Shown in pieces: positions 1-6,011 of a stretch of 11,454 nt of DNA. The notes under the pieces are model-generated. The model was given only the letters and a program-made list of their open reading frames with translations, was not told where the DNA came from and searched no databases. Made by a program: the position numbers and the translations under genes. The stretch is from positions 1-11,454 of the forward strand of contig CAZOGY010000112.1 in the NCBI GenBank assembly GCA_964579305.1, in the 5' to 3' direction. The number at the start of each line of letters is the position of its first letter. The first letter of the stretch is position 1. This DNA is from JBCBWG01 sp964579305 (lineage in GTDB: Bacteria > Pseudomonadota > Alphaproteobacteria > Rhizobiales > Hyphomicrobiaceae).

Positions 1-49
1 GGCAGGCAATGTCGGGCATGCATCGTCGGGCAGGTTGGATCTTCTGGGA

Positions 50-529
50 TTATGGGGTGCCGTTGCGGGCTGATTTGAGCAATTGGAATGCCTGGCCGAT
101 TTGCTTGGCTTTGGCGTCGAGATAGTCGTTGACTTCCGGGGGCAGGTCGAGGCCGGCGAAGCGGTCTGGGTGGTAGCGTTTGGCGAGCGCGCGATAGGCC
201 GCGCGCACGGTGTCCCAGTCCGCGTCGGGTGCGATGCCCAGGATCCGCTCCGGCTGAAGGGCTTCGGTGGCAAGCGCTGGTTGCGGCAACGGTCGCGGCG
301 CGATCGGCTTGATCAGCTTGAGGCCGCGGATCTCGGATTTTGGCAGGAAATCCAGATCGCCGTTGACATGCTCGACACACAAGAACGGGTCATCTGAGGC
401 CAGAAGGCGGTGTACGCTGACGCCGCGGTCCAGTGCTGCCCGGCCAATAATTGTACGGCCATCGGCGCAGGTGATTTCGACGGCGACGGTTATGGCGCTG
501 GCATTGTCGATGGGGTTGCGTTCGAACAT
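50..529 (-). CDS. Small protein with C-terminal J-domain (DnaJ-like co-chaperone)
   Basis: About 159 residues. The C-terminal third (roughly residues 95-159) is a J-domain: an ILGI-type helix I entry, a helix II AAYRALAKRYHPDRF with the diagnostic HPD tripeptide at about residues 120-122, and a helix III ending close to the C-terminus. J-domains stimulate the ATPase of Hsp70/DnaK; the client and exact role are unknown. The first ~75 residues are an unrecognised beta-rich-looking segment followed by a Pro-rich linker (PIAPRPLPQPA). There is no G/F-rich region or zinc finger, so this is a class III J-protein and not DnaJ. I chose the ATG at 529 over an upstream in-frame GTG at 634, because the extra 35 residues look non-coding-like and a GGA lies about 7 bases before the ATG. 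It is divergent from the gene at 708. Family assignment is firm, the start moderately so. Confidence 0.85.
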   Translation of the reverse strand: MFERNPIDNASAITVAVEITCADGRTIIGRAALDRGVSVHRLLASDDPFLCVEHVNGDLDFLPKSEIRGLKLIKPIAPRPLPQPALATEALQPERILGIAPDADWDTVRAAYRALAKRYHPDRFAGLDLPPEVNDYLDAKAKQIGQAFQLLKSARNGTP

Positions 530-707
530 GGCGGATCCGGCCTGTTGGGCGTCGTTGTGGCGATCGCCGACAGACTGACAGCTCAGCGTTAGGTGTTGGT
601 AACCGCGATGGCGCGCCGTTGGCACCTGCGTCACGGCCCTATCTCAGCCATCGTCATTTGGTTGTTGCGCCGCAGATGGCGAATGAACCCTTTTTCAGGA
701 AACAAAA

Positions 708-1301
708 ATGGCTGATTACACTTTGCGTTTTCTTCCGCATTACCTTGAGACCTTTTCCGTGCAGCGTGCGTCAATGCGGTATCATTTCTCGCGCGCACAG
801 CGGTTATGGCCCTGGGTCTCGTTCGCTTTCTATGTCATCGGCGTCATTGTGCTTGCTTACTTTGCGCACGAAATCGCTGTTGCCTCAGAACCCCTTTTGG
901 GCGCGTTCGCTGATTTTGCACCGTTGGTGGCGATGGTGATCGTCGCTGTGGCTTGGATCTATGGCTACTGCTATGTCATCGCGCCCCGGTTGGCCGCTCG
1001 CTGGCTTCGACAACGCGCTGCCCCCAGCGAGGCTGTGTTTGCAATGGGCGCACACGGCGTGACGTGGTCAGGTGATTATTCGCAGATCCGGGTGGATTGG
1101 CCAGCAATTGAGCGGATTTACCTGACGCCGATCGCGGTTTGCTTTCTGGTTGGTCCAATGACGTATTATGTGCCGAAGCGGGCCATCGGCGGTCATGATG
1201 CACAGAAAGCATTAATCGAAGCGGCGTTGGCAAATCTAAGTGCGACAGCGCGTGCGCTGAGTGAAGCAGACCCACAGGTTCGGCGGTTGCTTTCGCGCTG
1301 A
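708..1301 (+). CDS. Two-helix membrane protein with YcxB-like C-terminal domain
   Basis: 197 residues. Two hydrophobic segments, about residues 35-56 and 70-92, are separated by a short loop and followed by a basic stretch (APRLAARWLRQR) that probably faces the cytoplasm. The C-terminal part (about 108-175) runs FAMGAHGVTWSG, a W-containing hinge (VDWPAIERIYLTP), and then a YYVPKRAIG motif. That order is typical of the YcxB-like domain found at the end of small bacterial membrane proteins of unknown function. The start is well supported by AGGA at 697-700, seven bases before the ATG. The gene is divergent from the J-domain gene and 111 bases upstream of asd. Domain recognition is by eye; no function can be assigned. 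Confidence 0.75.
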   Translation: MADYTLRFLPHYLETFSVQRASMRYHFSRAQRLWPWVSFAFYVIGVIVLAYFAHEIAVASEPLLGAFADFAPLVAMVIVAVAWIYGYCYVIAPRLAARWLRQRAAPSEAVFAMGAHGVTWSGDYSQIRVDWPAIERIYLTPIAVCFLVGPMTYYVPKRAIGGHDAQKALIEAALANLSATARALSEADPQVRRLLSR

Positions 1302-1412
1302 GCGGGTTACGTGGGCTTGTGCCTTTTCCAAGCGCGCCGTTTTGCTTGCGTCCGTGCGCGGGGCCACGTATCCCGGTCGCTCTTTCCGCCTGAAACGAAC
1401 TGGATCAGGGAC

Positions 1413-2450
1413 ATGGGCTATAAGGTTGCTGTCGTCGGCGCCACGGGAGCTGTGGGTCGCGAAATGCTGAAAATGCTGGCGGAACGCAAGTTCCCCGCGG
1501 ATGAAGTGGTGGCAATTGCGTCGCGCCGCTCGCTCGGCGTTGAAGTCAGCTATGGCGACAAGACACTCAAGTGCCATGACCTGGAGCAGTACGATTTCGC
1601 CGGATGCGATTTCGTCTTGATGAGTGCGGGCGGCGCGATCTCGAAAGAGTGGGCGCCCAAGATTGCTGCGACCGGCGCGCTGGTGATCGATAATTCTTCG
1701 GCTTGGCGGTATGACCAAGACGTTCCGTTGATTGTGCCTGAGGCGAACGGGGCGGTTTTGGTCGACTACATGGGGCGCAATCAGCGCAAAAACATTATCG
1801 CGAACCCGAATTGCTCCACGATCCAGCTCATGGTTGCGCTGAAGCCGCTGCACGATGAGAATCCGATCAAACGGGTGGTCGTTGCAACGTATCAGTCGGC
1901 CTCTGGGGCCGGACAGGCCGGTATGGACGAGCTGTGGCACCAGACCAAGGGCACATACGTTCCAGGCACTGAGCTTGCCCCGGAAAAGTTCACCAAGCAG
2001 ATCGCGTTCAACGTGATCCCCCACATCGACGTCTTCATGGAAGACGGTTCCACAAAAGAAGAGTGGAAGATGATGGTGGAGACCAAAAAGATCTTGGATC
2101 CGTCGATCAAGCTGACGGCGACATGTGTGCGCGTTCCCGTATTCGTGGGGCATGCGGAAGCGGTCAACATCGAGTTTGAGCGCACCATGACGGTTGCGGA
2201 AGCCCGCGCCATACTGCGGGAAGCGCCCGGAATCATGGTGGTCGATAAGCGCGAGGACGGCGGATATGTCACGCCGGTCGAGGCGGCTGGTGAATTTGCG
2301 ACGTACGTGTCGCGGATCCGCGAGGATGCGACGATCGAAAACGGCCTCAACATGTGGGTCGTCTCCGACAACCTGCTGAAGGGTGCTGCGCTCAACAGCG
2401 TGCAGATTGCCGAGACGATCGTTGGCCGCAAGCTCTTGGCGCCAGCCTAA
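1413..2450 (+). CDS. asd: Aspartate-semialdehyde dehydrogenase
   Basis: 345 residues. It catalyses NADPH-dependent reductive dephosphorylation of L-aspartyl-4-phosphate to aspartate semialdehyde, the branch point to lysine/diaminopimelate, threonine and methionine; cytoplasmic. The N-terminal Rossmann fold carries the nucleotide-binding loop VGATGAVG (about 8-15). The catalytic cysteine is in NPNCST (Cys134), and the acid/base histidine is in RVPVFVGHAEAV (His247) with Arg240 as a likely substrate-binding arginine. The RVPV-x-x-GH form matches the class of ASADH seen in Gram-positives and many alphaproteobacteria, not the E. coli class. The frame stays open 34 codons upstream to 1311, but homologues begin at the (M)-x-x-K-VAVVGATG segment, so the ATG at 1413 is chosen; GGA at 1402-1404 and AGGG at 1407-1410 lie just before it. 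The DAP-pathway partner dapF is also in this window, on the other strand. Confidence 0.96.
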   Translation: MGYKVAVVGATGAVGREMLKMLAERKFPADEVVAIASRRSLGVEVSYGDKTLKCHDLEQYDFAGCDFVLMSAGGAISKEWAPKIAATGALVIDNSSAWRYDQDVPLIVPEANGAVLVDYMGRNQRKNIIANPNCSTIQLMVALKPLHDENPIKRVVVATYQSASGAGQAGMDELWHQTKGTYVPGTELAPEKFTKQIAFNVIPHIDVFMEDGSTKEEWKMMVETKKILDPSIKLTATCVRVPVFVGHAEAVNIEFERTMTVAEARAILREAPGIMVVDKREDGGYVTPVEAAGEFATYVSRIREDATIENGLNMWVVSDNLLKGAALNSVQIAETIVGRKLLAPA

Positions 2451-2490
2451 AGCGTCGAGGCATGCGGGGCCGCGCATTGGTGCGCTACCT

Positions 2491-2531
2491 AAACGGCCCG
2501 GCATGGTGCGACGATATCGCCGGGCCTGTTT
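2491..2531 (+). terminator. Terminator-like hairpin after asd
   Basis: A perfect 8-bp stem, GGCCCGGC at 2495-2502 and GCCGGGCC at 2519-2526, encloses a 16-base loop. AAAC precedes the left arm and TGTTT follows the right arm. It lies 45 bases after the asd stop codon and before the next gene on the same strand. The GC-rich stem followed by a short T-containing run fits a factor-independent terminator, but the loop is long and the T-run short, so its strength is uncertain. Confidence 0.5.
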
Positions 2532-2555
2532 GGCTCTGCGCAATCCCAGTGCTTG

Positions 2556-2573
2556 GACACGTCGCGGCGTGTC
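2556..2573. promoter_or_regulatory. 18-bp near-perfect palindrome upstream of the TetR gene
   Basis: GACACGTCGCGGCGTGTC: 16 of the 18 positions are symmetric, with perfect 6-bp outer arms GACACG/CGTGTC. The length and contiguous dyad form fit a TetR-family operator. It lies 138 bases upstream of the chosen tetR-type start, in the gene-free spacer after asd. Autoregulatory use is inference. Confidence 0.35.
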
Positions 2574-2652
2574 ATCGCGCAGATGTGCAATTCGGATGCA
2601 TTCCGGTGCGAGATCAATTGGCTGTAGACTGCGGCGCGTTAAACCCATCGCG

Positions 2653-2678
2653 CAGGCCAACGGATCTTGATCGGCCTG
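2653..2678. promoter_or_regulatory. 26-bp interrupted inverted repeat just upstream of the TetR start
   Basis: CAGGCC (2653-2658) and GGCCTG (2673-2678) are perfect inverted arms separated by 14 bases, which themselves contain GATC-TT-GATC. It sits 32 bases before the ATG at 2711, a normal place for an operator or for a structured 5' leader. Either reading is inference; the symmetry is seen directly. Confidence 0.3.
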
Positions 2679-2710
2679 GACTGACGGAGATGGCCAACCA
2701 AGGGCGTGGT

Positions 2711-3337
2711 ATGGCGAACGACACGCGAGCGCATCTGCGAGAAAAAGCACTCATCGCGGCCCAGCGCATTTTGAGCGAAGAGGGCCTGAGCGGGGTCCAA
2801 GCCCGCCGGGTGGCAGAAGCGGCTGGATGTTCGGTCGGCACGCTCTACAACCTTTATCCGCGGCTCGACGACCTTGTGATTGCTGTGAACGCAGCCACGC
2901 TCAGTCGGCTGGGTGAACAGGTTCACGCTGCGATGCGGGCGCAACTCGCGCGCGAGCCGGAAGCCGTGCTGGAAGCGATGGCGCTGGCGTACTTGGACTT
3001 CGCGCAAGCCAATCGGGCGTGTTGGCAGGCGGTGTTCCAGCACGGTCTTTCTGAAGGCCAAGTGGTTCCCGACTGGTACCGCGCCCATCAAAATGATCTG
3101 TTTGCGATGGTCGAAGAGATTTTGGCGCCGCAAATCACGGACCCTGATGAATGCAGGATGGCAAGCCGGACGCTATTCGGTGCCGTACACGGCGTGGTTT
3201 CGCTTGCTTTGGACGAGAAGCTCGGCGCGTTTGATCCAGCGCCGGTGCGTGATCAGGTTGCGTTTTTGATCAGCGCTGTGGTCCGCGGGCTTAAGGCTGG
3301 CTCCGTCGAAGGGGCCGCCGCGCGCGCTGCGATGTGA
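2711..3337 (+). CDS. TetR/AcrR-family transcriptional regulator
   Basis: 208 residues, a normal length for the family. The N-terminal DNA-binding domain (about 8-58) includes the canonical helix-turn-helix run RRVAEAAGCSVGTLYNLYP, ending at the usual DDL segment. The C-terminal part (about 85-190) is the ligand-binding and dimerisation domain; WQAVFQHGLSEG and LFGAVHGVVSLAL suggest the WHG-type TetR C-terminal domain, a less secure call. I chose the ATG at 2711 because AAGGG (2700-2704) lies six bases before it. An in-frame ATG at 2690 has GGAG directly abutting it, too close to serve as a ribosome site. The frame is open back to 2354, but that part overlaps asd. It converges with the MarR-type gene, 48 bases apart. 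Effector and targets are unknown; no transporter or enzyme gene sits beside it. Confidence 0.9.
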   Translation: MANDTRAHLREKALIAAQRILSEEGLSGVQARRVAEAAGCSVGTLYNLYPRLDDLVIAVNAATLSRLGEQVHAAMRAQLAREPEAVLEAMALAYLDFAQANRACWQAVFQHGLSEGQVVPDWYRAHQNDLFAMVEEILAPQITDPDECRMASRTLFGAVHGVVSLALDEKLGAFDPAPVRDQVAFLISAVVRGLKAGSVEGAAARAAM

Positions 3338-3354
3338 CAATCATGTTTGGCAGG

Positions 3355-3372
3355 TCCGCCAGGTGGGGCGGA
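3355..3372. terminator. Possible bidirectional terminator between convergent regulators
   Basis: TCCGCC (3355-3360) and GGCGGA (3367-3372) form a perfect 6-bp stem with a 6-base loop in the 48-base gap between the converging TetR-type and MarR-type genes. The position suits a shared terminator, but no convincing T-run follows on either strand, so support is weak. Confidence 0.3.
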
Positions 3373-3385
3373 TGGTCTGGGATGG

Positions 3386-3919
3386 TCAGGTTTTTGAGCG
3401 GGCTGATTTTCGGCGGGTTGGCGGTGGCTCATCGGAGGCGTCGGGCGCGTCTGCGTCGTCCTGCTCGCTTAACGCGGCCACGATCAATGACAGGTCTTTC
3501 AAAAACCGCTCGCGCTGCTGGTTGGGGAGTACCGAGAGGACCCGTTCGTCCACGCGGTCCACACGCGGCTGCGCACTCTCCAAAACCTTACGCCCTTGAT
3601 CGGTCAGCTTCACGGAGTAGGCGCGGGCATCTTCCTTGGTCCGCCGCCGCTGCAAGAGGCCTTTCTTGGTCATCCTGCGGATGATGTCGGCAAGCGTCGA
3701 GCGATCAATACCGGTGCGCGCGACGAGATTTGTCTGGCTCAGACCTTCATGGAGTGAGACGGTCACCAGCACGGCATATTGGCGTGGCGTGAGGTCCCCG
3801 TTGCGCATTTCCGATTGGAATACGTCGCCGGCACATTGGCCGGCCCGATGAAGCAGATGCAACGGAGAAGTTTCGAGTGTCCCCGAGGTTGGCTTCGCTG
3901 ATTGCTTAGATTGAGCCAT
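3386..3919 (-). CDS. MarR-family winged-helix transcriptional regulator
   Basis: 177 residues. The family core is clear: LTPRQYAVLVTV at about 43-54, then helix-turn-helix QTNLVARTGIDRSTLADIIRRM (62-83). The wing follows, with KKGLLQRRRTKEDARAYSVKLT (85-106) carrying the characteristic D-x-R of the beta hairpin. After a dimerisation helix (about 125-151) comes an acidic tail (DDADAPDASDE) and then a basic end (RRKSARSKT), an addition beyond the usual ~145-residue core. The ATG at 3919 is preceded by AGGA within seven bases. The gene is monocistronic, converges with the TetR-type gene, and has a strong inverted repeat just upstream, which suggests autoregulation. Ligand and targets cannot be read from the sequence. 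Confidence 0.92.
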   Translation of the reverse strand: MAQSKQSAKPTSGTLETSPLHLLHRAGQCAGDVFQSEMRNGDLTPRQYAVLVTVSLHEGLSQTNLVARTGIDRSTLADIIRRMTKKGLLQRRRTKEDARAYSVKLTDQGRKVLESAQPRVDRVDERVLSVLPNQQRERFLKDLSLIVAALSEQDDADAPDASDEPPPTRRKSARSKT

Positions 3920-3933
3920 TTCCTGTCCACGCG

Positions 3934-3967
3934 ACCGTTTCTGAACAATCTGTTAAAACGAAACGGT
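3934..3967. promoter_or_regulatory. Nested inverted repeat upstream of the MarR-type gene, candidate operator
   Basis: ACCGTTTC (3934-3941) and GAAACGGT (3960-3967) are perfect 8-bp inverted arms with 18 bases between them. Inside is a second, smaller dyad, AACA-ATC-TGTT (3944-3954), centred within about 2 bases of the outer one. The element begins 15 bases upstream of the MarR-type ATG. MarR proteins commonly bind palindromes of this kind in their own promoters; binding here is inferred. No good -35/-10 pair was identified around it. Confidence 0.5.
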
Positions 3968-4191
3968 GCCGCATGACCTTCCGTAAGCGTCCCGGTTTCT
4001 ACGATTTGACGAAACTGTCATACCCTTGCTTCCAATCCCATGCAATATTGAACCGATGTTGAATTGATACGAAAACGTCGCCCCGGATCGGGACATGTCG
4101 ATCCGCAGGTAAGATTTGTTGCGGAGCGCCCAAGTTTTAGGCCGCGCAATCGTGAAGATCTTCGGTTTTGCCGCCCGGCCTGCGCCGCCAC

Positions 4192-4854
4192 CTATTTGGT
4201 TGGCGTTACATCTGTCCCGGCATCAAGTTGATGCCGTGTAAGCACCCCGACTTGGCCTAGCGCGAACGCGATTGTGAGCGGGAACACGCCGAATAACTTG
4301 AAGCCCACCCAAAAGTCCGTGCTCATCGTGCGCCACACCACCTCATTCAAAACGGCAAGGAACAGAAAGAAGCAGGCCCAACGGAAGGAGAGGATCGTCC
4401 ACCCCTCATCTGTCAACCGAATGGAAGCATCAAAAATGTATTTTAAGATCGGTTTGCCGAAATAAAGTCCAATAAAGAGCGCGGATGCAAAAAATATGTT
4501 TACGATCGTCGGTTTGAGCTTCACGAACAGGTCATCCTGAAGCCAGAGCGTGAGGCCGCCAAGTACCAGGACCAGGGCGCCTGAGACCAGCGGCATGGTT
4601 GGTAATTTGCCAAAGAGGATGCGTGAGGTGACAAGCGCAATGGCCGTTGCGACCATGAAGACACCGGTCGCCCAGAAGATGCGCTGCTCGTCTGCAACGC
4701 CGAGCAATCTGCCGCTGAAGGTGTTGGTGAGGAAAAAGACGGCGACGGGGCCAAGTTCGACCAAGAGCTTCAAGAGCGCGTTTTCGTTGGCGCCTGCGAC
4801 CTGCGGTTCGCTTACCTCCGCCTCGCCGTGCGATCGTTCGGCATTCTCGGTCAT
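4192..4854 (-). CDS. ispZ: Septation protein A / YciB-family inner-membrane protein (canonical alphaproteobacterial type)
   Basis: 220 residues. A polar N-terminus of about 26 residues precedes a membrane domain with about five hydrophobic segments (roughly 30-46, 59-79, 86-105, 117-133 and the paired 158-173/187-205 region). Family hallmarks are LLVELGPVAVFFLTN, the KLPTMPLVSG loop, LTLWLQDDLFVKLKPTIVN, EGWTILSFRWACFF, the LNEVVWR motif (about 169-175) and WVGFKLFGVFPLT. YciB/IspZ is an inner-membrane protein linked to envelope integrity and septum formation; its biochemical activity is unresolved. The ATG at 4854 is chosen over an upstream in-frame start at 4962, because GAGG lies six bases before it and the extension is not membrane-protein-like. 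It is the second of two family members here. Confidence 0.9.
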   Translation of the reverse strand: MTENAERSHGEAEVSEPQVAGANENALLKLLVELGPVAVFFLTNTFSGRLLGVADEQRIFWATGVFMVATAIALVTSRILFGKLPTMPLVSGALVLVLGGLTLWLQDDLFVKLKPTIVNIFFASALFIGLYFGKPILKYIFDASIRLTDEGWTILSFRWACFFLFLAVLNEVVWRTMSTDFWVGFKLFGVFPLTIAFALGQVGVLTRHQLDAGTDVTPTK

Positions 4855-4870
4855 CGGTATCCTCAAGGGC

Positions 4871-5113
4871 TCATTGTGGCGGCAACGCACCCGGTTTGAA
4901 TGATGGGCTGGGCGGTATCCACGCGTTTGCCCACACCTCGGGATGATCGCGGTGGAAGTCAATCATGCGGGAGTACGCCCGCGCGATCGCGACGCACGTT
5001 TCCAGTGCGTCAAGCAATTCCCTGATCGCGATAACGCACGGACATCGCTGCCCCGTCAGACGCAGATAATTTTGACGCCGCCGTTTAGACGGCCGCGCGC
5101 GCGTGTCCGGCAC
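4871..5113 (-). CDS. Doubtful 80-residue hypothetical protein between the two septation-protein genes
   Basis: An open frame of 80 codons starting at GTG (5113) fills the 230-base gap between the two YciB-family genes. It overlaps the end of the upstream one by 29 bases and stops 16 bases before the ATG of the downstream one. Most codons end in G or C, like real genes nearby. The product begins very basic (SKRRRQNYLRLTGQRCP), then has a plausible helix (IAIRELLDALETCVAIARAYSRMIDF), then a Pro-rich tail. Against it: a GTG start with no recognisable ribosome site, no domain I recognise, and a location that could simply be spacer. TGQRCP superficially recalls TusA, but the rest does not fit. Treat as a candidate only. 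Confidence 0.3.
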   Translation of the reverse strand: MPDTRARPSKRRRQNYLRLTGQRCPCVIAIRELLDALETCVAIARAYSRMIDFHRDHPEVWANAWIPPSPSFKPGALPPQ

Positions 5114-5759
5114 CAGCCGGATCGTCGGTTGCGTATTTCTGAAGGCGGCGGGTCATCACGAAGGCATAGATCCCAGTGACGGGCATCACGATAAACAGCT
5201 TGAATAGCGCCCACACACCCATGCCGTCGGTTTGCCAGCCGAGAAGATTAAACTGCTCGTCATGCCAGAAATACAGCCGGATAGCTTCGTTCGCCGCTGC
5301 GAGCACAAGGAATAGAACGATGAAACTACGGGTGAACTTGTCCCAGCCTTCTTGCGTGTAATGAAACGTCTTTTCGAAAGTGTATTTGAAAAAGTTGCGG
5401 TTCATCATCATGCCAATTGCCAGGAACAGCGCAAACACGGCGTTGAAGAGCGTGACCTTGAGCTGCACCCACATCGGGTCTTCGGTATAAAGGGAAATAC
5501 CGCTGAAAATGATTGTGATGCCGCCGGCGATCAAAGCAAAGATGGGTAGCCGGCGCAGGACGACCCACATCACGGCCAATGCAACCAGCGTCGCCGCAAT
5601 CAGCGCCCAAATGGCTGGGACGACGCCCCAAATGGCGTTGACCACGAAAAGCGTGATCAAGGGGCCAAATTCACTGAGCAGGTTGACGGTTTGCTCTTTA
5701 TTGAACGGATAGATCTTGCGCAGCCAGTTGGTGTCGTCGGCGGTTTGCTGAACGGTCAT
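5085..5759 (-). CDS. Divergent YciB/IspZ-family septation protein paralogue
   Basis: 224 residues. It shares the family layout with its neighbour: LLSEFGPLITLFVVN (27-41), a conserved hydrophobic pair around 50-90, DPMWVQLKVTLFN (94-106), a QEGWDKFTRSFIVLF segment (136-150) and the N-E of AANEAIR (155-161), followed by WALFKLFIVMPVT. It has about nine extra residues (LLGWQTDGM region, 172-180) before the last membrane segment and replaces several family-consensus positions, so it is the more diverged copy. The start at 5759 has an excellent GAGGAG five bases upstream, in nearly the same context as the ftsY ribosome site. It lies 252 bases after ftsY on the same strand, so it may be in the same transcript or have its own promoter. 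Whether it duplicates or partners the downstream copy is unknown. Confidence 0.85.
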   Translation of the reverse strand: MTVQQTADDTNWLRKIYPFNKEQTVNLLSEFGPLITLFVVNAIWGVVPAIWALIAATLVALAVMWVVLRRLPIFALIAGGITIIFSGISLYTEDPMWVQLKVTLFNAVFALFLAIGMMMNRNFFKYTFEKTFHYTQEGWDKFTRSFIVLFLVLAAANEAIRLYFWHDEQFNLLGWQTDGMGVWALFKLFIVMPVTGIYAFVMTRRLQKYATDDPAGAGHARAAV

Positions 5760-5854
5760 CCCGTCTCCTCATCCGTGCAGTGCGTCGGATCTCTACGTTG
5801 TGCCAAGCTTCGGCCGGCGTATCGTGCTTGCGCTGCCGGCCCCGTTGCGTTGAA

Positions 5855-5923
5855 TGGTATCGCCGTAGTCTTAACGTCGTGATGACCGGATCCGTTGTGC
5901 CGCATCCAATCTTTGCGATACCA
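5855..5923. repeat. 9-bp inverted repeat in the ftsY-septation protein gap
   Basis: TGGTATCGC (5855-5863) and GCGATACCA (5915-5923) are perfect inverted arms 51 bases apart. They lie in the 252-base space (5760-6011) between the end of ftsY and the start of the first YciB-family gene, which otherwise shows no credible gene, terminator or promoter. The arms are too far apart for a classic terminator and the meaning is unknown. Confidence 0.3.
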
Positions 5924-6011
5924 ACGCCGGCGATCGTCATGGTGGCGTTGACCTCTCGCTTTCCCGCAAGTCGGCCGCCGCAAAGCGTGTGTCAAGATGC
6001 AGGCGCACTGA

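Noticed and set aside
11..33. Direct repeat GTCGGGCA (two copies) at the left edge
   Set aside because: Eight bases, two copies, next to the window edge; likely coincidence and not CRISPR-like.
1308..1370. Inverted repeat TACGTGG/CCACGTA upstream of asd as a riboswitch or terminator
   Set aside because: The arms are only 7 bp and 49 bases apart; no known riboswitch core is visible and no T-run follows.
1236..2750. Open frame of 504 codons on the minus strand, opposite asd
   Set aside because: It is a mirror of the high-GC asd coding frame: the product is Arg/His/Asp-rich with no recognisable domain, while asd on the other strand is unmistakable.
4871..5113. TusA-like sulfurtransferase suggested by TGQRCP
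   Set aside because: Only the short motif resembles TusA; the following helix, the usual P after CP-x and the C-terminal half do not match.
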